From positions 1-5,353 of the forward strand of contig VGYW01000529.1 in NCBI GenBank assembly GCA_016872875.1: DNA of 5,353 bases. Reading direction: 5' to 3'. Of the stretch, positions 1 through 5,353 are shown one piece after another. How positions within the stretch are numbered: the first letter of the stretch is position 1; every line of letters starts with the position of its first letter. Made by a program: the position numbers and the translations under genes. The stretch is from Planctomycetota bacterium (GTDB taxonomy: Bacteria > Planctomycetota > PUPC01 > DSUN01). The notes under the pieces are model-generated. The model was given only the letters and a program-made list of their open reading frames with translations, was not told the DNA's origin and searched no databases.

Positions 1-135
1 TACTGGCAGGAGTCTAACCAGCGGGCCGATCGTGGCCACTGCAAGCGGCGGCGTCGTGAACTCAGACTACGAGGCATCAAACTGTCCCAACTCAGGAAGT
101 GCTTCAATGTTTTCTAGCGTTGTAGTGCTAGGCCA
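1..135. other. Left flank, no confident gene
   Basis: This stretch is about 56% G+C, lower than the genes to the right. Two plus-strand frames are open from the window edge. One ends at a TAG at 115-117 and gives an arginine-rich peptide ending CFNVF. The other ends at a TAG at 140-142, just inside the repeat array, and gives a Ser/Gly/Val-rich peptide. Either could be the tail of a gene that starts left of the window, but I recognise no family in them and codon composition does not decide between them. No RNA gene is visible. Confidence 0.3.
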
Positions 136-180
136 CCCATAGTGTGTCAAACATCAGGGGCGCAGTTGACCCACTATGGG
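136..180. other. Long stem-loop within repeat unit (first of five)
   Basis: The left arm cccatagtgtgtcaa (136-150) pairs with the right arm ttgacccactatggg (166-180) at 14 of 15 positions. The only mismatch is six bases in from the loop-proximal end. The loop is 15 bases (151-165). The same structure recurs at 217-261, 298-342, 379-423 and 460-504. No T-tract follows on either strand, so it does not look like a standard intrinsic terminator. It could fold as RNA from either strand or extrude as a DNA cruciform. Confidence 0.9.
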
Positions 181-540
181 CAGAACGGCCCCGGATGCGT
201 CCGGATCGCCAAGGCGCCCATAGTGTGTCAAACATCAGGGGCGCAGTTGACCCACTATGGGCAAAACGGCCCCGGATGCGTCCGGATCGCCAAAGCGCCC
301 ATAGTGTGTCAAACATCAGGGGCGCAGTTGACCCACTATGGGCAAAACGGCCCCGGATGCGTCCGGATCGCCAAGGCGCCCATAGTGTGTCAAACATCAG
401 GGGCGCAGTTGACCCACTATGGGCAAAACGGCCCCGGATGCGTCCGGATCGCCAAGGCGCCCATAGTGTGTCAAACATCAGGGGCGCAGTTGACCCACTA
501 TGGGCAAAACGGCCCCGGATGCGTCCGGATCGCCGAAATA
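136..540. repeat. Five-copy 81-bp tandem repeat array with internal hairpins
   Basis: Five consecutive 81-bp units begin at 136, 217, 298, 379 and 460, each opening with cccatagtg. Units 1-4 differ only at isolated bases (for example G at 183 in unit 1, A at 294 in unit 2). Unit 5 differs only in its last few bases (cgaaata for caaggcg). Each unit has a 45-base palindromic half (15-base arm, 15-base loop, 15-base arm) and a 36-base GC-rich half with a smaller hairpin, ccgga-tgcg-tccgg. Because 81 is divisible by three, the array is open in several frames on both strands. That openness is a by-product of the period and not evidence of coding. The near identity of the copies implies recent amplification or homogenisation. 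The array lies 3' of the minus-strand operon, so read-through transcripts would contain a string of hairpins. Confidence 0.97.
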
Positions 541-612
541 CCCATCCGGACCAGGTTTAGGGTTGGCCCACTATGGCGGGACCGCCCCGGAAGCGTCCTG
601 ATCGCCAAAGCG
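541..612. repeat. Degenerate sixth repeat unit (72 bp)
   Basis: This segment starts with the unit's cccat and keeps the cccactatgg block, the gg-accgccccgg-like centre and the tail atcgccaaagcg, so it is a diverged copy of the 81-bp unit. It is about 9 bases shorter and has substitutions throughout. The left hairpin arm is lost beyond cccat, so the long stem cannot form. A different small stem, ggcgg-ga-ccgcc, lies near its middle. The array's sequence similarity ends at about 617. Confidence 0.85.
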
Positions 613-786
613 CCCATGATGAATCTCAGACAATCATCCATTCATCCATTCATCCATCCATCCATCCAATCATCCCCTCTGGTTGCGGGCAATGGCCGCC
701 TTTCGAGTTGGCGACCCAGGGACGCTGCGTCTCACCCGAAACGCATCTTAGCGAGTCCCGGAGTGAATGCCAAGAGGTCTTTCAGC
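613..786. other. Non-coding spacer downstream of the operon
   Basis: No coding region is convincing here. After the microsatellite, an imperfect stem can be drawn from 719-730 (gggacgctgcgt) with 741-759. It has three paired blocks (5, 3 and 4 bp) separated by bulges, with a 10-base loop of ctcacccgaa. It lies 28 bases past the stop codon of the CBM9-like gene on the minus strand and could help end or stabilise that transcript. It lacks a U-tract and is weak, so a terminator call would be speculative. Confidence 0.4.
634..676. repeat. CATC/ATCC tetranucleotide microsatellite
   Basis: The tract is two tcatccat octamers followed by about four ccat tetramers and an imperfect tail ending catcccc. 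It is a simple-sequence repeat in non-coding DNA between the hairpin array and the operon's 3' end. Its length could vary between strains by slippage. Confidence 0.85.
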
Positions 787-1692
787 TCATTCCGGCGGCG
801 GGGCGGCCAGGGTGTAGCGGGGCCAGTGGGCGGCGGTCTTGTGGAACCAGTCGCGCTTGAGCGTGGGGCTTGAGTGGTGGTAGCGCTCGGAGAGGTCGCC
901 GTCCTGGACGACGGCGAGGATCATGAGCTGCTGGCCGGCCAGCTTCCAGGGGCCGGGCTCGCGGCGCTTGTCGCGCTCGAGCCAGGTGCGGCACTTCTCG
1001 GGCGCCCCGAGGCCGAGCCAGGGGAGGCGAAGCTCCGCGGTGTAGCCTGTGTCCGCATCGGATGGGTCGTTGATGGTGGACGGCTTGCCGTCGGCCTTAG
1101 GCTTGAGGCGGACGGCTTTGGCGAGGGTGTGCGGGGCTTCGTCCTGCAAGAAGGCGCTGTGGCCGAAGATGATGCCCCAGGTGGTGATGGAGAGGTCGCT
1201 TACGCGCCAGGCGGGGTCGGGGACGGTGATCCAGACGTCGTTGAAGTGGTTGGCGGCGTTGTGGTGGAGCTCCCAGAAGAAACGCTCGTCGCCGAAGGAG
1301 ATGAAGAACTCGACGACGTCGATCTTCTTCGTGTCGTCCCAGATGACGGCTCCTTCGCGTCGGTTGGCGGGCGGGCCTTCGAGCTCGCCGGTGCCGGCGG
1401 CGGTGAGGTTGCGGTCGTGGGTCTCGTAGGCGACGTAGAGGCAGTGGTCGTCCCAGGCGAAACGCGCGAGCATTCGGGGCTGGCCGCTGAGGACGCCTGT
1501 CTTGCTGAGGAGGTAGTCGGCGCGGACGGGGGCAGCCTGCTTCCAGACTGGCTCGTCGAGGACGCCGTCAAGCGTGATGGGCGTGGGCGTCTTCGGGATG
1601 GTGGCAGGCGCCTCGGCAGCCAGGGCAAATGACCAATGACCAATGACTAATGACCAAGAGAAGAAAAGCCGGGCGGACACACCGTTGCTCAT
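787..1692 (-). CDS. Secreted CBM9/DOMON-like carbohydrate-binding protein
   Basis: The predicted product is a 301-residue exported protein with one CBM9-like beta-sandwich, a fold that binds sugars in CBM9 proteins and sugars or haem in DOMON relatives. Residues 1-26 form a signal peptide with a hydrophobic core (LFFSWSLVIGHWSFALAA) and a probable signal peptidase I cut after ALAA. Family hallmarks follow in order: ITLDGVLDEPVW at 39-50, ARFAWDDHCLYVAYE at 76-90, the IDVVEFFISF strand at 124-133, and GYTAELRLPWLGLG at 216-229. The start is fixed by a GAGGAG ribosome site 8 bases upstream and by the signal peptide. The gene follows the large carbohydrate-binding gene after 12 bases and is probably translationally coupled to it. 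No catalytic motif is visible, so a binding role in glycan capture is likely. The ligand cannot be told from sequence. Oddly, the signal-peptide core is encoded by a tandem heptamer repeat. The fold assignment is fairly secure; the function is inferred. Confidence 0.9.
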   Translation of the reverse strand: MSNGVSARLFFSWSLVIGHWSFALAAEAPATIPKTPTPITLDGVLDEPVWKQAAPVRADYLLSKTGVLSGQPRMLARFAWDDHCLYVAYETHDRNLTAAGTGELEGPPANRREGAVIWDDTKKIDVVEFFISFGDERFFWELHHNAANHFNDVWITVPDPAWRVSDLSITTWGIIFGHSAFLQDEAPHTLAKAVRLKPKADGKPSTINDPSDADTGYTAELRLPWLGLGAPEKCRTWLERDKRREPGPWKLAGQQLMILAVVQDGDLSERYHHSSPTLKRDWFHKTAAHWPRYTLAAPPPE

Positions 1693-1700
1693 TGGCCATT
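1628..1700. repeat. Heptamer-repeat inverted element across the CBM9 gene start
   Basis: Four tandem heptamers (aatgacc, aatgacc, aatgact, aatgacc) occupy 1628-1655. An inverted partner, gctcattggccatt, lies at 1687-1700. Its reverse complement matches 1628-1641 at 12 of 14 positions. On the minus strand the repeat encodes the VIGHWS-type hydrophobic core of the signal peptide, and the inverted arm contains the start codon of the gene at 1690-1692. The arrangement resembles a small non-autonomous palindromic element captured at a gene start. I could not assign it to a named family. Confidence 0.75.
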
Positions 1701-1706
1701 CTCCTC
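1701..1706 (-). promoter_or_regulatory. Shine-Dalgarno site of the CBM9-like gene
   Basis: GAGGAG on the minus strand lies 8 bases before the ATG at 1690-1692 and overlaps the last two bases of the upstream gene's TGA (1705-1707). A second ATG at 1697-1699 in another frame is only 1 base from this site, too close for efficient use. The MSNG start is therefore preferred. The overlap with the stop favours reinitiation by ribosomes finishing the large gene. Confidence 0.8.
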
Positions 1707-4700
1707 AGCGGTGAAGGACGGGGTCGCACCAGTTTGCGGCGTCGGACTTGTTGCCGTCGCCGGCGTCGGTGACGACGAGGCGGAGGCGGTTGACGCCGGT
1801 GACGTCGAGCGCCACGTCGCGTGCGGCGTCGAGGCCCGACAGGACGGGCGAGGCCCAGAGCTTGCGGCCGTCGGCGTAGGCCTCGAAGACGACGGAGCCT
1901 TTGCCCTCGGTGACGGCGTCCACGCCCACCTTGGCGGTGAAGCGGGCGAACTGGCGGTTGAGCGGGTATTCGAGGAGGCAGTTCGCGAACGTGCCGATGC
2001 CGTTGGCGAAGGCGGCCTGCCCGACGGCGAGCGGGCCGCCGGCCACGTTGCGGCCCAGCCGCGGTTGCGCGACGTTCTGCTCGATGTGGATGGCGCCCAC
2101 GGCGCTCAGGGGAAAGTCGCCGCCGCGGTATTCGAAGATGCACCATTGCGTGGTGGGCATTGCGCGCTCGGCGCGCAGCTCGATCTCGGCCTTCGCGCTG
2201 CCGGCAACGGCCGCGGGCGGGACTACGAAAATGCACTCGCGCGGCCCGCCGGAGAGCTCGGGGGCAGAGCGGGTGAGGTCCCACGCGCCCACAGGCTTGC
2301 CATTGGCGACCACCTCGGCCTTGAACCCCTCGCCTTCGAGGAGGAAGCGCTTGCGAAGCACGAGGCCGGCTCCTTGAGGGACTGCGATGGAGAAGCGCTC
2401 TGTTTGACCTTTGGCTGCGGGCCGAATGACGGCGAGGAGGCGCTGCGGCCAGGCGGGCTCGGCGGCGTCGCGCACCCAGAGCTTCGCGAGGGCGTCGCAC
2501 GCACGAGCCCAGTCGGCCTCGGCCAGCAAGAACGCCACGGGCATCTTCCCGACCGCGTGCCAGCCGCCCGCCGCCGGCACGGGCGAGCCGAAGACGTCCT
2601 CGGCTGACTCCACGGAGAGGCCGGCGTGGGCGAAGGTCACACCGCCGGGGTCGTCGTTCCGCCACACGATGGCCACGGCCTTGCCGTCCTTGCGCTTTGC
2701 GGCGAGGCAGAGGGTGCGGCCGGGAACGATGTCCTGAATCTCGACTGGCTCGGCGGCCTGGAGCCCTTCGAGCCACTGCCGCACACGCAGCACGCCCCAC
2801 CAGGCGGGCTTGAACTGGAAGGTGGCTGGCCTTTCGGTGAGGGGCGGGATGGAGAGCTCGCGGCGATAGGTGAGCCCGAGGCCCAGGCGCGCGAAGTCGT
2901 CGTTGCGGATGGCGAGTGCGGGGCGGATGCCCGCGGGGTGGAGGAGCAGGTCGGAGCGGGCGAGGTAGGCGGCCTGGTCGAAGACGCTGAACTTGTCGCC
3001 CCGTTCGACCGCCCAGTCGAGGTCGGTGAGGAGGATGCACTTCGGCTCCTTCGAGCCTTTGGCCAACGTGTCGTGTAGCTCGCGGACGTAGGCGGGCACC
3101 TGAGCGTCCTCGGGCGAGAGGCGGCCGACGTCGAGGCGGACGTTCACGCCCGTGGCGTGGTCGAGAGCGCCGAGCTTCTTGAGGTAGGGGACGGCAGAGG
3201 CCCGGCTCATTCCGCCGATGAGGAGGGGCGTCTTCGGGCAATAGCGGCGGCGCCAGGCGCCGGCGGCGGCCAGCATCTTGGCGAAGCGCTCGGGCTCGAC
3301 GGCCAGCGCGCCCGCGTCGGGGCCGTTCCAGAGGACGAAGCCGGCGACCTCCCTCCCCGCCCCACGCATCACCTCGCAGACGTAGTGGTCCCAGTCCTCG
3401 AGCCGTTCGGGCACGAGAAAGGTGTCCACGGCGTGGCCCTGGTCGCGCAGGCGGCGCTCGAAGGCGTCGGCCTTGAGCTGTTCGAGGCCGATGCCCGCGG
3501 CCCAGTAGGCGCTGTAGCCCAGGAGGACGTGCGGCTCGCCGCCCGCGGCCGCCACGCGGCGGGCGCGCTCGCGGAGCGAATCGAGCTGCACGTTCCCAGG
3601 GTGGTGCTCCACCCAGTCCCAGTCCTCGTCTACGAACTCGTAGCGGTCGCCGACGGGTGCTCGGAGCTTCCACTCGTCGCCGAGCGCCGCCCGCCAGGCC
3701 TCGCCGAGGATGCGGCTGAGGTCGGCAACCAGGATGTCCTCCTCAAGCGACGCCACCGTGTTCGTGCCCTCCGCGAGGCGCAGGCGCAGGGCGTATGCCC
3801 CGACGGGGAGCGACCTGGCGACGACGACGGGCCGCGCCTCTCCCTGCTTGAGGGCGAGCTTCTCGTCGAGGCCGGCCACGCGGCGGCCGCGCCAATCGAA
3901 CACCCCGCCTGAGAGCGTCGCCGTGCGAGCCACCGGGTCGCAGTTGGCGATGGTCACTTGCACGCTGCCGCCGGGAGGGATGACGTTCGACTCGTCCGCC
4001 CGGTCCCAGGCGAGAATCAGCCTCTGGGCGGGTTCGAGATGGGTTCGGACGGTGATGTCGTCAACAAAGATGGTCCCGCGCTCGGCCGCGGCGCGCTGAG
4101 GGTCCACCGCGAGATGGAGGCCGAGGGGGTAGCTGGGGACGAAGCCGAGGATGGGCTGCGGCTTGTCCCATCCGGGTGGGATGGGCGGCAGGCGGAAGTC
4201 GAGCCGTCGCCAGCCCTGCCAGTCCACCGCCACGGCGTTCTGAAGGCTCCCCTCCCCTGCCCTTGCGAGGAAGAGGTCAAAGTTGCGGAAGTGGCCGCCG
4301 TGGCTGACTCCCAGGGTGTCGCCGATGACGGGATAGAAGAGCGCGCCCGAGGCGTCGCCGTGGACCCACATCGAGACTTCCACCGGAATGCCCGGCAACG
4401 GGGGGTCAATCGAGGCGACGAGGAGGAAGCGCGAGGGCGGGTGGCCGGGCCGCTGGGGCGGGGTCTTCGCCTTGTCCCACGCCAGGGCGAGCGAGCGGCG
4501 GCCGCCGTGGGCGGCCGCGGTGCTGGTGAGCGCGGCGGGCGCGCCGGCCGGCGGCGCGGTGTCGAGCGACAGGGCCTTCAGCCCCAGGTAGCCGCGGTCG
4601 GCCTCGAAGTCGGCCAGGGGCACCACGCTGTCGGGCTTGGCGATGATCAGCTCGCGCGTGGCCGACACGCCCGCGTCGGCAGTGTCGCTCGCGAGCACCT

Positions 4701-5353
4701 GGAGTCGGAGCGGCCCCTGGCGCTGGGCCGCCTCTGGCGCAGCCTTGGGCAAGTCGAGGCGAACTGTCTTGGCCTCGCGCGGCGCCAGGTCAACGTCCGC
4801 CTGGCCCTTGCCGATGAGCTCGTTCGCGCGGTCGAGGAGTGCCCAGGCCGCCCGCACCTTGCGCGGGCGGACGGGTGAGGCGTTCTGGAGCGTGGCCCAG
4901 GCGCCGTGCTTGGGGTCGAACCGCTGTTCGGGGTCGTCGTAGCCGACGTGCAGCGCGAGCGTGCCCGAGGCCTCCTGCTGCGTGTGGACGACGATGGGGC
5001 CAATCAAGAGGGACGAGGTGCGGGGGGCGAGGGGCGAGGGAGTCTCGCCGGCCTTCTCCTTCCCCCCTCGTCCCTCGTCCCTCGTCCCTTTCACCTCGAT
5101 TCGGAAGGCGGTGAGCTCGAGGGGGAAGTCGAGCTCGGGGGTCGAGCCGCGCGGGGCGTTGCTGCCGAGGCCATTGCCGGGCAGAGGCACCTCGACGTGG
5201 CGCCAGTCGGTGAAGTCCAGGGTGCAAAGCTCGCGTTCGCCGTCGTAGATGCGCTTCCAGCCGCCCTCCCAGAAGTCGGCCGCGTCCGTGTAGTCGAGGA
5301 AGAGCGCGAAGAGTCTGGCGCCGCTGCCGTCGCCTTTCACCCAGACGCCGAGG
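1705..5353 (-). CDS. Large multidomain glycosidase-like protein with C-terminal NPCBM domain, 5'-truncated
   Basis: The frame is open to the right edge; codons at 5341-5352 add LGVW before the GTG at 5338-5340, completing a WVKGDGSG motif, so the true start lies outside. Numbering from that GTG (1,211 residues), the domains are: galactose-binding-like module 1 to about 120, interrupted by a low-complexity insert at 85-112; Ig-like sandwich about 124-235; second galactose-binding-like module about 240-435 (WVHGDASG at 325-332, FVDDITV at 425-431); second Ig-like domain about 438-540; clan GH-A-like (beta/alpha)8 barrel about 545-815 with a small beta domain to about 940; beta-sandwich about 990-1090; and NPCBM domain about 1100-1211 ([31 protein letters not shown]). 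The positions of the catalytic glutamates appear to be Gly673 (WNGP) and Asp773 (TDLDW), so hydrolysis is doubtful. A role in extracellular polysaccharide binding is inferred. No anchor or sorting signal is seen at the C terminus. The NPCBM call is strong, the barrel call moderate, and the substrate unknown. Confidence 0.9.
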   Translation of the reverse strand, partial: LGVWVKGDGSGARLFALFLDYTDAADFWEGGWKRIYDGERELCTLDFTDWRHVEVPLPGNGLGSNAPRGSTPELDFPLELTAFRIEVKGTRDEGRGGKEKAGETPSPLAPRTSSLLIGPIVVHTQQEASGTLALHVGYDDPEQRFDPKHGAWATLQNASPVRPRKVRAAWALLDRANELIGKGQADVDLAPREAKTVRLDLPKAAPEAAQRQGPLRLQVLASDTADAGVSATRELIIAKPDSVVPLADFEADRGYLGLKALSLDTAPPAGAPAALTSTAAAHGGRRSLALAWDKAKTPPQRPGHPPSRFLLVASIDPPLPGIPVEVSMWVHGDASGALFYPVIGDTLGVSHGGHFRNFDLFLARAGEGSLQNAVAVDWQGWRRLDFRLPPIPPGWDKPQPILGFVPSYPLGLHLAVDPQRAAAERGTIFVDDITVRTHLEPAQRLILAWDRADESNVIPPGGSVQVTIANCDPVARTATLSGGVFDWRGRRVAGLDEKLALKQGEARPVVVARSLPVGAYALRLRLAEGTNTVASLEEDILVADLSRILGEAWRAALGDEWKLRAPVGDRYEFVDEDWDWVEHHPGNVQLDSLRERARRVAAAGGEPHVLLGYSAYWAAGIGLEQLKADAFERRLRDQGHAVDTFLVPERLEDWDHYVCEVMRGAGREVAGFVLWNGPDAGALAVEPERFAKMLAAAGAWRRRYCPKTPLLIGGMSRASAVPYLKKLGALDHATGVNVRLDVGRLSPEDAQVPAYVRELHDTLAKGSKEPKCILLTDLDWAVERGDKFSVFDQAAYLARSDLLLHPAGIRPALAIRNDDFARLGLGLTYRRELSIPPLTERPATFQFKPAWWGVLRVRQWLEGLQAAEPVEIQDIVPGRTLCLAAKRKDGKAVAIVWRNDDPGGVTFAHAGLSVESAEDVFGSPVPAAGGWHAVGKMPVAFLLAEADWARACDALAKLWVRDAAEPAWPQRLLAVIRPAAKGQTERFSIAVPQGAGLVLRKRFLLEGEGFKAEVVANGKPVGAWDLTRSAPELSGGPRECIFVVPPAAVAGSAKAEIELRAERAMPTTQWCIFEYRGGDFPLSAVGAIHIEQNVAQPRLGRNVAGGPLAVGQAAFANGIGTFANCLLEYPLNRQFARFTAKVGVDAVTEGKGSVVFEAYADGRKLWASPVLSGLDAARDVALDVTGVNRLRLVVTDAGDGNKSDAANWCDPVLHR
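5008..5088. repeat. Heptamer-repeat inverted element inside the large gene
   Basis: The right part carries three tandem cctcgtc heptamers (5066-5086) plus a partial fourth. The left part, gagggacgagg (5008-5018), is the exact reverse complement of 5066-5076 and continues into gaggggc-like repeats to about 5040. The roughly 81-base element keeps the reading frame and encodes a charged then Pro/Ser-rich segment ([14 protein letters not shown], then [10 protein letters not shown]) at residues 85-110. That segment splits the first galactose-binding-like module just before its closing strand, IGPIVVH. Confidence 0.75.

Noticed and set aside
1..117. C-terminus of a transposase or other basic protein
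   Set aside because: The frame is short, a second plus-strand frame is equally open, and I cannot match either peptide to a known family.
136..540. CRISPR array with 45-base palindromic repeats and 36-base spacers
   Set aside because: The would-be spacers are the same in every unit apart from isolated base changes. A CRISPR array has distinct spacers, and no cas gene is present.
136..540. Integron attC array
   Set aside because: The hairpins contain caaac and gttga near the loop, but these do not match RYYYAAC/GTTRRRY core sites and are inside the stem and not at its ends. There are no cassette genes between units.
719..759. Intrinsic terminator after the CBM9-like gene
   Set aside because: The stem has two bulges and no following T-tract on the minus strand, so I kept it only as a weak structural note.
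128..873. Repeat proteins encoded by the 81-bp array on either strand
   Set aside because: Several frames on both strands stay open only because the unit is 27 codons with no stops. There is no ribosome site, the third-position bias does not favour any frame, and one frame runs through the microsatellite and into the antisense of the CBM9-like gene.
1568..3673. Long arginine/proline-rich minus-strand frame and several long plus-strand frames over the operon
   Set aside because: They are shadow frames of the GC-rich genes at 787-1692 and 1705-5353, with no domain signal and biased Arg/Pro/Ala composition.

Overview
The window comes from a GC-rich bacterial chromosome, roughly two-thirds G+C in the coding part by eye. 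It carries two genes, both on the minus strand, and about 790 bases of non-coding, repeat-rich DNA downstream of them. The gene content is a very large multidomain secreted-type protein with carbohydrate-binding modules and a glycosidase-like barrel, followed by a small secreted CBM9-like protein. Short heptamer repeats are embedded in both genes. This style suggests the Planctomycetota/Verrucomicrobiota/Lentisphaerota (PVC) group or a similar environmental lineage. That is an inference, because no marker gene is present.

Layout in plus-strand coordinates. 1-135 is lower-GC DNA with no confident gene. 136-540 holds five near-identical 81-bp tandem units, each containing a 15-bp-arm hairpin, followed by a decayed sixth unit (541-612). 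613-786 is non-coding, with a CATC/ATCC microsatellite and a weak imperfect stem. 787-1692 (minus) is a 301-residue CBM9/DOMON-like protein with a signal peptide. 1705-5353 (minus) is the 3' part of a gene for a protein of at least 1,215 residues, whose start lies beyond the right edge.

The two genes form an operon read right to left. The stop of the large gene overlaps the Shine-Dalgarno sequence of the small one, and 12 bases separate the reading frames. Both products look like polysaccharide-recognition proteins of the cell envelope or exterior. The large one is built as two repeats of (galactose-binding-like + Ig-like), then a clan GH-A-like (beta/alpha)8 barrel, a beta-sandwich region and a C-terminal NPCBM domain. 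Its barrel appears to have lost both catalytic glutamates (WNGP where WNEP is expected, TDLDW where a TE-x-G-W type motif is expected), so it may bind rather than cleave glycans.

The most unusual points are: the recently amplified hairpin array in the operon's 3' flank; the apparent pseudoglycosidase; a heptamer-repeat inverted element that supplies the start codon and signal-peptide core of the CBM9 gene, with two ATGs exactly one heptamer apart; and a second heptamer element inserted in frame in a carbohydrate-binding module of the large protein.
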